This document shows, piece by piece, positions 35,788-44,706 of a stretch of 44,878 bases of DNA. This DNA is from an uncultured cyanobacterium. GTDB taxonomy: Bacteria > Cyanobacteriota > Cyanobacteriia > PCC-6307 > Cyanobiaceae. The translations under genes were made by a program, and so were the position numbers. The stretch is taken from NCBI GenBank assembly GCA_903856805.1, contig CAIOCZ010000117.1, forward strand, positions 1 to 44,878, given 5' to 3'. The notes under the pieces were generated by a model. That model was not told where the DNA came from. It saw nothing but the letters and a program-made list of their open reading frames with translations, and did no database searches. Numbering within the stretch: position 1 is the stretch's first letter; each line of letters opens with the position of its first letter.

Positions 35788-36960
35788 ATGAAAATTTTGC
35801 TGTTACGCCATTATCCGCTTGTGGAAGGCCCCAGCATGCGAAATTATGCAGACCAAATAGCTAGCAGTCTCCGATCACGCGGCCACCAAGTCTTTCAGAT
35901 CACCGCCCCCGTGGTGTTCGGTAAACTCCTTCCAAAAGGGCACCCAATCGCTAAGTGGCTGGGTTATCTCGATCAGTTTGTACTGTTCCCGCCACTCTTA
36001 GCATTCCGTGCACATTCATTGCCCAGAGGCAGTCTATGTGTGCTGACCGATCAGGCTTTAGGGCCATGGTTTCCATGGCTGAGTGGTCGTCCTCACCTGA
36101 TTCACTGCCACGATCTGCTGGCCTTTCAAGCAGCTCTTGGCCTTCAGCCCTTCTGTCAACTCAACCGTAGCGGACGCATCTATCAATGGTGGATTCACCG
36201 AGGCTTTCGTCGTGGGCGCTGTTTTCTTTCCGTATCTAAAGCTACACAAGCCGCTCTTGAACCCTGCCTTGCCCAGAGCCCTCTGCTCTCAGAAGTGCTC
36301 TATAATGCATGCTCTGCTCGCTTTCTAGTAATTCCCAAAGAACAAGCTATTCAGATCTTAGCTGCTAAGCTACCTGAAATCGGGAACAAACCATTTCTTT
36401 TTCATATCGGCCGAAACTGGTACAAAAATCGTCTAGGGGTTTTGGCTATCTGGGAACAGATGCACCTCCTTGGAGCGCCAATTCACCTTGTGCTTGTTGG
36501 GACTCTCGACGCGCCCATGCAGGCTTGGATGAGGCAGCGCAAGCATCTCGCCCCATGGCTTCACATGTTACAGAATGCAAGTGATCAGCTTGTGGTAGCT
36601 CTCTACAACTCTGCTTCAGCTCTTGTCTTTCCTTCCCACGCCGAGGGCTTCGGTTGGCCGATCCTTGAAGCTCTAGCTTGCTCCTGTCCAGTGGTCACTA
36701 CTAACGTTGCCCCGATGAACGAAGTAGGCGGACCAGCTGCTGACTACATTCCACCGGCACCCTCCTCACCTGAGCTGATGGAAAGCTGGGCTCTTCAAGC
36801 TGCGCAGCATGTGGTGATGGTGTTGGCACGCACCCCAAAGGAGCAAGAGCGCGTACGCCAGCTCGGGTTAGGGCAGGTTAAGTATTTCCAGCTATCTACC
36901 TGGGAGGATCTCCTGGAATCCCATTACCAACGCGCACTGGCTCTGCAGGAGGCCACCTGA
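35788..36960 (+). CDS. Family 4 (GT-B) glycosyltransferase
   Basis: A 390-residue retaining glycosyltransferase. The N-terminal domain has LRHYPLVEGPSMRNYADQIA (residues 5-24) with a glycine-poor acceptor site. The C-terminal domain carries FLFHIGRNWYKNRLGVLAIW, then VFPSHAEGFGWPILEALACS with the E-x7-E pair, and CPVVTTNVAPMNEVGG. This form (WYKNR and EGFGWPILEA) is common in mannosyl- or rhamnosyl-transferase-like GT4 proteins, but the donor is not certain. GC content rises again here. The stop overlaps the start of the asparagine-synthase-like gene (TGATG), tying the two together. Confidence 0.92.
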   Translation: MKILLLRHYPLVEGPSMRNYADQIASSLRSRGHQVFQITAPVVFGKLLPKGHPIAKWLGYLDQFVLFPPLLAFRAHSLPRGSLCVLTDQALGPWFPWLSGRPHLIHCHDLLAFQAALGLQPFCQLNRSGRIYQWWIHRGFRRGRCFLSVSKATQAALEPCLAQSPLLSEVLYNACSARFLVIPKEQAIQILAAKLPEIGNKPFLFHIGRNWYKNRLGVLAIWEQMHLLGAPIHLVLVGTLDAPMQAWMRQRKHLAPWLHMLQNASDQLVVALYNSASALVFPSHAEGFGWPILEALACSCPVVTTNVAPMNEVGGPAADYIPPAPSSPELMESWALQAAQHVVMVLARTPKEQERVRQLGLGQVKYFQLSTWEDLLESHYQRALALQEAT

Positions 36961-38753
36961 TGGCCAGTCTGATAGGAAACATCCAATGGCAGAGCACAAC
37001 GGAAAAGTTGCTTCTCTCCCTCCAGCGCGATCGAGGCCCTGAAATCGAGGGCTCTTGGCTCAGTGGGGATCGACGCTGCTGGCTGGCCCACACCCGGCCT
37101 GCGAATAATAATTACAACGAAGCCAGTGCCCATCCGATCACAAGCCGCTGCGGTCGGTACACATTGGTATTCAACGGTTTGATCACTAACAGCCGGCAAG
37201 TTCGTCAAATGCTGCGCTTTCAGGGATGGCGCAGCAACAGCGACTGCGAAACCCTGGTAGAGGGGCTAGCCCAACGCGGACCTGCCTTCGTGCTAGAGCT
37301 ACGGGGCATGTTTGTCTTTGCTGCTTACGATAATGATAAAGAACAGCTCCTACTTGGGCGTGACCGTCTCGGCATCAAGCCGCTTTACCTGAGTTGGCAC
37401 CCCGGAGGGCTTCAATTTGGCTCTCAGCGTCGGGCACTGATGGGAAGCGATCAGCTTGAAGCTCAGACAATCAGCCAAGTGTTGGCCTTTGGCCACGACT
37501 GCTCTCCAGCCAACTTTCCCGGCCCCGACGCCACCGGAATAGCAAGCTTCCCAGCAGGGATGCTAGTGCGCATTAACCACAGTCGTCCTCACGATCCAGT
37601 CCGTTATTGGCCTCCCCAACCGCGGCCCGACTGGACTCCTCTTCCGATCCGCGATACCCGTTGGTGCCGAACCTTTTTACGCCAGCAACTGGAAGAGGCG
37701 GTGGCACAGCATCTGATCGGCGACGTGCCGGTGGTCTGCTTACTCTCAACAAGCCTGGATAGCGGAATCCTCGCTGCCCTAGCGTGCAGACTTAAGCCAA
37801 ATGGAATCTCCACTTTCACCGTAGCCCTGCAAGGAGACTCCGAAGTTGGAGCCAGCCAAGCGCGACGCATGGCCCGTTACTGCGGCAGCAAGCATCACGA
37901 ACTTCTAATCCAAGAAGACGTCGCCCTCTCATGGGTGAAACAGGGTCTCGCTGCACTCGATACCCCAACCGCCTCTGGTCTGACCACCTACCTAATCAGC
38001 CACGCGCTCGTTCGAGAAGGTATCAAGGTGGCCCTCAGCGGGGTTGGAGCCGATGAACTCTTCGGGGGAACTCATTCCCATCGCCTGATACCTTGGCTTC
38101 GAGTTTTGCGCTGGCTGCCAGCTCGCTTGCGGCATAGACTTCTTGAGTCACTAAGGCCACGTCTGGCACCTAAACTGGCAGCTCTGCCTCACTGGGACAG
38201 TTGGCATCTTCTGCAAGCGCTCAGCCGGTGGGCCAACGATTGTGACCTGCAAGATGCCCTTGCCATCCCGCTCCAAAGTCAAGAATCTATACCAGTGCGC
38301 ATCACCCAGGCTTGGGGCCAGATCAGCTGGGCGGAGTTGTTCGTTACCACTGAGCCAATGCTGCTCAGGAATGCCGATGCGATGAGCATGGCCTGCGGCC
38401 TCGAACTCCGCATGCCATTTCTGGATCACCGGTTGGTGGAAATCGCTCTCCGTATTCCCCAGCGCTTCCAGCAGCCCGGCAAGAGTCTCCTGCGGAAATC
38501 CTGCGCAGACCTGCTTCCGTCAGGCTACCTCGATCATCTCAGCCCGCCTTTCACCCTGCCAATGGCCATCTGGATGCAAGGCCCCCTTCGCGAACTTTGC
38601 TGTTCTCGGCTGAAGGCGCTGGAGCAGAGTGGCTGGCTTGATCCGGGCTGGATTAGGCAGCATTGGCAGGCATTTGAAGCCGGCCATCTAATCTGGCAAC
38701 GAGCCTGGAGTCTTGTAGTCCTTGGCGAATTTGCCTCCCGTGATGTGCCTTAA
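36960..38753 (+). CDS. Asparagine synthase (AsnB)-like protein lacking the glutaminase nucleophile
   Basis: A 597-residue protein with the AsnB two-domain layout: N-terminal Ntn-type glutaminase fold (about 1-200; NGLITNSRQVRQMLR and LLGRDRLGIKPLYL are conserved) and C-terminal synthetase (about 235-590). The N-terminus reads MASLIGN, so the essential Cys after Met is absent, and no alternative start restores it. The ATP pyrophosphatase loop normally SGGxDS reads STSLDS (263-268), while SGVGADELFGG (360-370) is intact. It is predicted unable to use glutamine; it may use ammonia, have another acyl-acceptor chemistry, or be structural. AsnB-like proteins occur in surface-glycan loci, where amidation of uronic acids is one proposed role. 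It is coupled to the preceding GT4. Confidence 0.87.
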   Translation: MASLIGNIQWQSTTEKLLLSLQRDRGPEIEGSWLSGDRRCWLAHTRPANNNYNEASAHPITSRCGRYTLVFNGLITNSRQVRQMLRFQGWRSNSDCETLVEGLAQRGPAFVLELRGMFVFAAYDNDKEQLLLGRDRLGIKPLYLSWHPGGLQFGSQRRALMGSDQLEAQTISQVLAFGHDCSPANFPGPDATGIASFPAGMLVRINHSRPHDPVRYWPPQPRPDWTPLPIRDTRWCRTFLRQQLEEAVAQHLIGDVPVVCLLSTSLDSGILAALACRLKPNGISTFTVALQGDSEVGASQARRMARYCGSKHHELLIQEDVALSWVKQGLAALDTPTASGLTTYLISHALVREGIKVALSGVGADELFGGTHSHRLIPWLRVLRWLPARLRHRLLESLRPRLAPKLAALPHWDSWHLLQALSRWANDCDLQDALAIPLQSQESIPVRITQAWGQISWAELFVTTEPMLLRNADAMSMACGLELRMPFLDHRLVEIALRIPQRFQQPGKSLLRKSCADLLPSGYLDHLSPPFTLPMAIWMQGPLRELCCSRLKALEQSGWLDPGWIRQHWQAFEAGHLIWQRAWSLVVLGEFASRDVP

Positions 38754-38820
38754 TGATCAACATGTACAAATGAGACAAGGTCAATACGGTTCTTGATTAC
38801 CAAGGTAGCTCCGCGCAGGG

Positions 38821-38863
38821 CGACCCGGACGCATAGACTGGTACGCATATACCAGTTGGGTCG
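38821..38863. repeat. Nested inverted repeat in the gap after the AsnB-like gene
   Basis: CGACCC (38821-38826) pairs with GGGTCG (38858-38863). Inside, ACTGGTA (38837-38843) pairs with TACCAGT (38850-38856) around a six-base loop. No T-run follows, so it is not a standard terminator. The 230-base gap shows no gene. Confidence 0.5.
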
Positions 38864-38986
38864 TGTCACGCAGTGCCATCCAATTCCAGAAAGGCCTTTA
38901 CCCAATAGCATCTGAACAATCCTCTAATCTCTCTCGGAAATCAAAACAACCAAACACAAGACAGCTCACACAACCAAATCATCCTT

Positions 38987-39970
38987 ATGCCAAAGCTTCT
39001 CTCAATTATCATACCGACACTAAATAGGCCACGAGAATTAGAAAAGACACTTACCTCCATAGCCGCTAATTACCCCATTGACTCTGATTATGTTGAATTC
39101 ATTCTATGTGACAACGCATCATCTCCCCCTGCCAATCCATCAGAAACAACAATTTCTCTTTTCAAGGGAAATCTTCGGATTGTCCGATTCGACAATCTAG
39201 TTCAAATTGATCAAAGTTTTGCGCGATGCATCAATCAAGCTCAGGGAAAATATATTCAGATCTTCGGAGATGATGACATTGCTATCGGAAATTTAGGATT
39301 TAAAGTTTTACAAACTCTAGCTCAAAATCCCAATACATCTATTTTATACTTAAATCGCCTAATTGGAAATGACCTGCTGAGCAATATTTCTGAAATAGCC
39401 CATCCAAACGACTGTGCCAAAGGAATTTTTTCATTGCCCATCTCTGATTTCATAACAAATTACAACCACTGGCCTTCATTCATCCCATCCATTATTTTCT
39501 CAAGTGAGTCATGGAAGAAGGGATTTAAGCTCAGCCAACAAAGATACCCAGGATACAATTTTCTTGACATCATCCTTCGAGGCTCACTTCCAAGTCCTGT
39601 AATTTTGATGGGTGATCCGCTGCTCATACAGCGCCGAGGGATACAATCATGGAAAAAGTATTGGCCTCAGTATTGGCTTCAAGCATTTCCTGAAATTCTT
39701 AAAAATTTTGACTTAGAAGGCATCACGAAAGACTCCTTATCAACCTGGATTTGCAATGAAATTAAGATCAAAAACTTTATAGTTGATCTACTCATCGCCC
39801 GATCACTACCATCTATATATAAACGCATTTTCTGGCAAGATGTTGCATCTACATTTAACTCCTCCAAGCTTTCGCTCATTACGAACTGCATTCGCATATT
39901 ACCACCTTCAATCGCACGACTAATTCTTTCCACTTCGCCTAATTCCCGAAAATACAATCTAAATGATTAA
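38987..39970 (+). CDS. Family 2 glycosyltransferase
   Basis: A 327-residue GT-A enzyme beginning MPKLLSIIIPTLNRPRELEK, with FILCDNASSPPANPSETT and YIQIFGDDDIAIG carrying the acidic metal site at residues 95-97. The C-terminal half holds the FLDIILRGSLPSPVILMGDP segment common in this GT2 subgroup. It is AT-rich. Its end overlaps the acetyltransferase gene by eight bases, so the two are co-expressed. Donor and acceptor are unknown. Confidence 0.88.
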   Translation: MPKLLSIIIPTLNRPRELEKTLTSIAANYPIDSDYVEFILCDNASSPPANPSETTISLFKGNLRIVRFDNLVQIDQSFARCINQAQGKYIQIFGDDDIAIGNLGFKVLQTLAQNPNTSILYLNRLIGNDLLSNISEIAHPNDCAKGIFSLPISDFITNYNHWPSFIPSIIFSSESWKKGFKLSQQRYPGYNFLDIILRGSLPSPVILMGDPLLIQRRGIQSWKKYWPQYWLQAFPEILKNFDLEGITKDSLSTWICNEIKIKNFIVDLLIARSLPSIYKRIFWQDVASTFNSSKLSLITNCIRILPPSIARLILSTSPNSRKYNLND

Positions 39971-40514
39971 AAAAATTAACCTTATTGAAAGCAATCGAAA
40001 ACTAACGGCTAAAGATATAATTCTCCGCTTATCATGGTCGATATTCTCACCTCCTATTTTTAACCTACCTGGCCGGCTATTTTCTCCGCTAAGAGTTTGT
40101 CTTTTACGGCTTTTCGGCTCGCAAATCGGCAATAAAGTGTTGATTTGCTCTGGCGTTCACATCTGGCTTCCATGGAATCTTCATATTGGAAATCACAGCG
40201 CCATCGGTAGAAAAGTTGAGATCTACGGCTATGCACCAATTTACATCGGATCAGACACGGTAATCTCCCAATACGCCTACCTGTGCGGGGCTTCCCACGA
40301 TTACGAGTCTTCATCAATGGATCTGACTTCCGAACCCATTAAAATAGGAAACTATTGCTGGATTGCTGCCAATGCCATGATCACTCAGGGGGTTTCTATT
40401 GGCGAAGGCACTGTGATCGGGGCTAGAAGCGTTGTCACAAAAAGCATGCCTGATTGGATAGTAGCCGCCGGCATTCCAGCAAGGATCATCAAAGATCGAG
40501 TCATCAAAAAATGA
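39963..40514 (+). CDS. WcaF-like sugar O-acetyltransferase (hexapeptide repeat)
   Basis: A 183-residue left-handed beta-helix acetyltransferase. After an N-terminal segment (about 1-50), hexapeptide turns run through IGNKVLICSGVHIWLPWNLH, IGNHSAIGRKVEIYG and YIGSDTVISQYAYLCGASHD. The His in ASHDYES is the likely catalytic base. IKIGNYCWIAANAMI, VSIGEGTVIGARSVV and the terminal AAGIPARIIKDR complete the fold. It uses acetyl-CoA to acetylate a sugar of the repeat unit, decorating the polysaccharide. Length matches WcaF-type enzymes. The stop overlaps the next gene by four bases (ATGA). Confidence 0.9.
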   Translation: MIKKINLIESNRKLTAKDIILRLSWSIFSPPIFNLPGRLFSPLRVCLLRLFGSQIGNKVLICSGVHIWLPWNLHIGNHSAIGRKVEIYGYAPIYIGSDTVISQYAYLCGASHDYESSSMDLTSEPIKIGNYCWIAANAMITQGVSIGEGTVIGARSVVTKSMPDWIVAAGIPARIIKDRVIKK

Positions 40515-41386
40515 TTTCGATTTTAATCTTAACTCGAAACGAAGAGCAGGATCTCCCGGGCTGCCTCAAATCAGTTTCCTGGAGCGACGACATCGTTGTC
40601 TACGATTCGTTCAGCTCAGATGGAACCAAAACCATTGCCCAATCATTAGGCGCGAAGGTCATTGAACGTCCTTCCCAGGATCCTGCTCTTGCCTATGGAG
40701 GCAACGAAGCCCTCCATCGCACCTGGGGTATCCATGAAATTCAATATAAATATCCCTGGCTTTTTGTCATTGATGCCGATGAACGTCTGACCCCGGAAGC
40801 CACACGGGAACTGCAAGCCATCGCTAGCGCACCGCTTAGCGACACCGTCGCCTACCGCATCCAACGACGCGACTTTTTCCAGGGACGCCATCTGCGCCAT
40901 GTGCAAGCCTCTCCTTGGTACATTCGCTTCTTTCGGCCTGAATTCGTCCACTATGAGCGACTGATCAATCCGATCACTGTCGTGGATGGTCCCGTGGGCG
41001 ACCTCAAGGCCTATCTCGACCATTACCCATTCTCCAAGGGCATCAGCCACTGGATCAATCGCCATAACAACTACAGCACTTTTGAAGCCCAGCAGATCAT
41101 TGACAACCGCCGCACCGGCGAACCCTTCAGCCTCAAGGCCGCCTTTCTAGAAAAGGACTTCAACAACAGGCGTTTTCATCAGAAAGAGCTCTTCTACCGC
41201 CTCCCCGGCCGACCCCTGCTCAAATTTGTTCTTCTCTATGTCCTCAAGCGGGGCTTTTTAGATGGCAACCCCGGTTTCACCTACGCCTTGCTCCAAAGCA
41301 TTTATGAGATCTTCATCGTACTGAAGGTTCAGGAACTCGAACGCCAGCAACTGTCTCCAAAAACGGGCCATGGAAGGAATCTTTAG
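40511..41386 (+). CDS. Family 2 glycosyltransferase (WaaE/KdtX-like)
   Basis: A 291-residue GT2. It starts MISILILTRNEEQDLPGCLK, then WSDDIVVYDSFSSDGT and LFVIDADERLTPEA with the DxD at residues 88-90. The later WYIRFFRPEFVHYERLINP and DYP-type segments match the WaaE/KdtX-like subgroup that often adds a sugar to a branch or core. The start is ATG 40511, overlapping the acetyltransferase stop (ATGA); a longer frame from 40454 would add 19 unrelated residues. It is the last gene of the locus and GC-richer than its upstream neighbours. Confidence 0.9.
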   Translation: MISILILTRNEEQDLPGCLKSVSWSDDIVVYDSFSSDGTKTIAQSLGAKVIERPSQDPALAYGGNEALHRTWGIHEIQYKYPWLFVIDADERLTPEATRELQAIASAPLSDTVAYRIQRRDFFQGRHLRHVQASPWYIRFFRPEFVHYERLINPITVVDGPVGDLKAYLDHYPFSKGISHWINRHNNYSTFEAQQIIDNRRTGEPFSLKAAFLEKDFNNRRFHQKELFYRLPGRPLLKFVLLYVLKRGFLDGNPGFTYALLQSIYEIFIVLKVQELERQQLSPKTGHGRNL

Positions 41387-41669
41387 AATCCATTCTCAAG
41401 GTCAACTCCACCGAGTCCTCCCTGGACACTGATGAAGTTAGTGGCACCAGCTTCGCCCCCTTCAACATTTATCCCCCCGCGGAGCAACCCCAAACCAGAC
41501 GCTTAGCCAGAAAGGCCTCTTTTTGTGACAACCATATTCCATTACTATGATCATGACGACTTACTGTGGAACGCTTTAAGGCCACCCTTCTCATTCTTGT
41601 TGATGTCCCCCGATGAACCGATCCCTCAACTGATTGCATCAAGCCCGCGCTGACCTGGCCCACGCCCCT
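41387..41669. other. Intergenic gap between the polysaccharide locus and queA
   Basis: About 280 bases between converging genes. I see no gene. A weak GCC-AGAAA-GGC hairpin before TTTTT at about 41506-41525 might act as a terminator for the rightward locus, but the stem is only three pairs. Confidence 0.4.
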
Positions 41670-42803
41670 TCAATCCCCCTTCACCACCGCCTCAGGGCCA
41701 ATCCAGAGCGCATCGCCATAAGAATAAAATCGATACTGCTCCTCGATCGCCAAGGCATACAGCGCCAGCAGCCGCTCCCGGCCGATCAGGGCGCTCACCA
41801 GCAGCAGCAGCGAGCTCTTCGGCAGATGGAAGTTGGTGAGTAAACCCTGCACCACCACAAAGCGAAACCCCGGCTGGATCACCAGCTGCACCGGCCCGGC
41901 GTAGGGCTGCAGCCGGCCGCCATGCAGGGCCGCCACCCCCTCCAGGCTCCGCACCGTGGTGGTCCCTACCGCCAGCACCCTGCCGCCCCGTTGCCGGCAG
42001 GCCTCCACCGCCTCCACCAACCGGGGACCCAGCTCCACCCATTCCCTGTGCAGCTCCAGCGTGCTGAGGTCCTCCTGCTCCAGGGGGCGGAAGGTGCCCA
42101 GCCCCACATGCAACGTCACCGTGGCCAGCTCCACCCCCTGGCGCTTCAAGGCCTCCAGCAGGGCATCGCTCAGGTGCAGGCCCGCCGTGGGGGCCGCCAC
42201 CGCCCCGGGTCGGCGGGCGAAACGGGTTTGGTAGCGCTGCCCATCCTCAGGTCGGTGACCCTGGATGTAAGGCGGGAGCGGCATCTCTCCATACACCTCC
42301 AGCAGCTGCTCGATCGCCGCCCCATCCACGCAGGCCTCCGGGAACCGCAGCACCCGGCCACCACTGGCCTCATCCACCGCCACCACCGGCAGGCCCACCG
42401 GAGCTTGCTCAGGCAACGGTCCCTGAGCTTGCTCCTCCCGCTCCAGCCACAGCACCTCCCCCGGCCGCACCCGCTTGGCCGGCCGCACCAGGCAGAGCCA
42501 ATCGCTGGCCCCCTTCGCCGCCGTCCAACGCTCTAACACCAGCAGCTCCACCGCTCCACCACTGGCGCGCCGCGCCCGTAGTCGGGCCTTCAGCACCCGG
42601 GTGTCGTTCACCACCAGCAGATCTCCGGGGCGCAGCTCTGCGCTCAGGTCCCACACCGTGCCGTGACGCACCCCGGAACCGGGCTCCACCACCAGCATCC
42701 GGGCGCTGTGACGTGGCTCAGCGGGCTGCTGGGCGATCCGCTCCTGCGGCAGGAAGTAGTCGTAGCTCGACAGCAGCAGATCGGGATCGACGCCCGGCAC
42801 CAT
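41670..42803 (-). CDS. queA: S-adenosylmethionine:tRNA ribosyltransferase-isomerase
   Basis: QueA transfers and isomerises the ribosyl part of AdoMet onto 7-aminomethyl-7-deazaguanine in tRNA, giving epoxyqueuosine at the wobble position of GUN tRNAs. The 377-residue protein has family blocks throughout: [20 protein letters not shown] (residues 9-28), [67 protein letters not shown] and [20 protein letters not shown]. Length is slightly above average because of an insert around residues 100-140. It follows the E2 gene by two bases on the same strand, suggesting co-transcription. Confidence 0.96.
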   Translation of the reverse strand: MVPGVDPDLLLSSYDYFLPQERIAQQPAEPRHSARMLVVEPGSGVRHGTVWDLSAELRPGDLLVVNDTRVLKARLRARRASGGAVELLVLERWTAAKGASDWLCLVRPAKRVRPGEVLWLEREEQAQGPLPEQAPVGLPVVAVDEASGGRVLRFPEACVDGAAIEQLLEVYGEMPLPPYIQGHRPEDGQRYQTRFARRPGAVAAPTAGLHLSDALLEALKRQGVELATVTLHVGLGTFRPLEQEDLSTLELHREWVELGPRLVEAVEACRQRGGRVLAVGTTTVRSLEGVAALHGGRLQPYAGPVQLVIQPGFRFVVVQGLLTNFHLPKSSLLLLVSALIGRERLLALYALAIEEQYRFYSYGDALWIGPEAVVKGD

Positions 42804-42805
42804 CT

Positions 42806-44170
42806 TCAGAGCGCCAGGGATTCCGGACGCGTTTCAATCAGCTCCGCCAGATCCTTGAGGAAGGCAGCCGCATCGGCGCCATAGATCACCCGGTGATCGG
42901 CGGTGAGATTCACCTGCATCTGCCGCTTCACCGCGATCGAGCCATCCTTGCCCGCCACCACCGTGGGGCGGGAGGCCGCCACCGCCAAAATGGCGCCCGT
43001 GCCGGGCGGCAAGATCGCATCGAAGCGATCCACGCCGAACATGCCCAGGTTGGAGAGGGTGAAGGTGCCGGTGCTGTACTCCTCCGGCTTGAGCTGCTTG
43101 CTGCGGGCCCGGCTCACCAGATCAGCCCAGTTGCGCGCCAGGCTGTAGAGATCGGTGCGATCGGCGGCGGCCAGCACCGGCGTGATCAAGCCACCGTCCT
43201 CCATCGCCACCGCCACCGCCACATTCACAGCAGCGGGATAGGCCATGCCAGCAGCCGTGGCGGCCGCATTCACCTGCGGATGGCGGGCCAGCGTCACCGC
43301 CACCGCCTTCACCAGCAGGGCCGTCATGGTGACCCCCTTGCTCTTCACTTGCTTGTAGAAAGCATCCAACTTGTCGGTGGTGATCGTGTAGCCCACCCGG
43401 AAGGAGGGCACCTCCAGGCTGGCCACCATGGAACGGTTCACCGCCTGTTGCAGCGTGTTGAACGGCACCGTGTCGCCCGGGCGACCGAAGGCCATCCCCG
43501 CCGGCGCCGACGCTGCGGCTGAAGCAGGGCCAGGGGCTGAAGCACTCACTGAAGAACTGCCGGCAGCACTGAAGGCAGCTGTGCCCTCGGCCACCCGCGG
43601 CAGGCTCACCGGCTGGCCAGCGGCCCGCTCCACGTCCTCCGCCTGAATCCGCCCATTGGGGCCACTGCCCCGCACGGTGTCCAGGCTCACCCCCAACTGG
43701 CTGGCCAACTTGCGGGCCCTAGGCGAGGCCACGATGCGCCCATCGCCCACCGCAGCAACCGCTGCAACCGGCGCAGGCAGGGGGGCCGGAGCTGGGGGCG
43801 CCACGGCCGGGGGAGCGGGCGCCACAGGAGCCACTGGAGGCGGAGCTGCCGCCGAGGGGGCTGCCGCGAAGGGGGCTGCCGCAGCAGGGGCCGCAGGGGC
43901 CTTGGCCTGGGCCGCCGCGATCTCCGCTTCGGTGTCCACCACCAGGCCGATCGTTTCCCCCACCGGCGCCGTGCCGCCCGACGGCATCAACACCGCCGCC
44001 AGAAAGCCCGCGTTGAAGGTCTCCACGTCCATGTCGGCCTTATCCGACTCCACCACCAGCACCGACTCGCCCCGTTCGACCCGATCGCCGGGCTTTTTCA
44101 GCCACTCCACAATCTTGCCCTCCGTCATCGTGGAGCTGAGGGCGGGCATGAAGATTTCGTGGGTGGCCAA
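42806..44170 (-). CDS. pdhC: Dihydrolipoamide acetyltransferase, pyruvate dehydrogenase E2
   Basis: A 454-residue E2 that moves acetyl groups from E1 to CoA through a lipoyl arm. The lipoyl domain is residues 1-78, with the lipoylated Lys44 in [11 protein letters not shown]. An Ala/Pro-rich flexible linker covers about 90-140. The peripheral-subunit-binding domain covers 146-182 ([20 protein letters not shown]). The catalytic domain spans about 225-454, with His426 in [10 protein letters not shown], the form usual in cyanobacteria. A single lipoyl domain is normal for this group. Other PDH subunits are not in the window, so the genes are dispersed. It lies between the ylqD-like gene and queA, all on the complement. 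Confidence 0.95.
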   Translation of the reverse strand: MATHEIFMPALSSTMTEGKIVEWLKKPGDRVERGESVLVVESDKADMDVETFNAGFLAAVLMPSGGTAPVGETIGLVVDTEAEIAAAQAKAPAAPAAAAPFAAAPSAAAPPPVAPVAPAPPAVAPPAPAPLPAPVAAVAAVGDGRIVASPRARKLASQLGVSLDTVRGSGPNGRIQAEDVERAAGQPVSLPRVAEGTAAFSAAGSSSVSASAPGPASAAASAPAGMAFGRPGDTVPFNTLQQAVNRSMVASLEVPSFRVGYTITTDKLDAFYKQVKSKGVTMTALLVKAVAVTLARHPQVNAAATAAGMAYPAAVNVAVAVAMEDGGLITPVLAAADRTDLYSLARNWADLVSRARSKQLKPEEYSTGTFTLSNLGMFGVDRFDAILPPGTGAILAVAASRPTVVAGKDGSIAVKRQMQVNLTADHRVIYGADAAAFLKDLAELIETRPESLAL

Positions 44171-44216
44171 CGCAGGACTGCCGCTTCGATCGGGCGAGTT
44201 TAGGGCGGCGTGAGGC

Positions 44217-44660
44217 TCATGCCCCTTCGATCGCTTCGATCACCCCATCGCGCACCACCACGGCCACCTGCAGTTTCTCCACCAGGTTGTCGCCCACCTG
44301 CACATCGGTGAAGCTCTCCAGCTGGCCTTGGTCCACGATCTGCTCCATCTCCAGCTCGCGCACCTGCCGCTGCTGCTCCAGGAACTGGCGCTTCTGATCC
44401 TCCAGTTCGGTCCGCTTGGCGGCCACCTGCTGCTGAACGCTGCTCACCTGCTCCTGCACGCGGGGATCGAGCGGATTGGCGCTCTGGCGACGGATCTCGT
44501 CGGTGAGCCTCTGCCCCTCCTGCTCCAACTGGCCCAGCTGGCCGTCGAGGTTGCTCACCGCATTGCTGAGTTCGCGCTCGGCGTCCTCCTTCCAGCGGGG
44601 GGTGACCACGGCCCGCACGGTGATCGTGCGCTTGATCGAAAGAACGGTGCCGTCGGCCAT
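44217..44660 (-). CDS. YlqD-like coiled-coil protein
   Basis: A 147-residue soluble protein matching the YlqD family in layout. A short beta N-terminus (LSIKRTITVRAVVTPRWKED) is followed by a long heptad-rich helix (residues 30-110, Gln/Glu/Arg/Leu) and a beta C-terminus (VQVGDNLVEKLQVAVVVRDG). The function is unknown in Bacillus and cyanobacteria alike. The gene is 46 bases upstream of pdhC on the same strand, an arrangement suggesting co-transcription but no functional link. Confidence 0.8.
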   Translation of the reverse strand: MADGTVLSIKRTITVRAVVTPRWKEDAERELSNAVSNLDGQLGQLEQEGQRLTDEIRRQSANPLDPRVQEQVSSVQQQVAAKRTELEDQKRQFLEQQRQVRELEMEQIVDQGQLESFTDVQVGDNLVEKLQVAVVVRDGVIEAIEGA

Positions 44661-44706
44661 GGGAAGGAAAGATCAGCACCCAGCGTCTCAGCTGCAGCGC
44701 CGCTGG

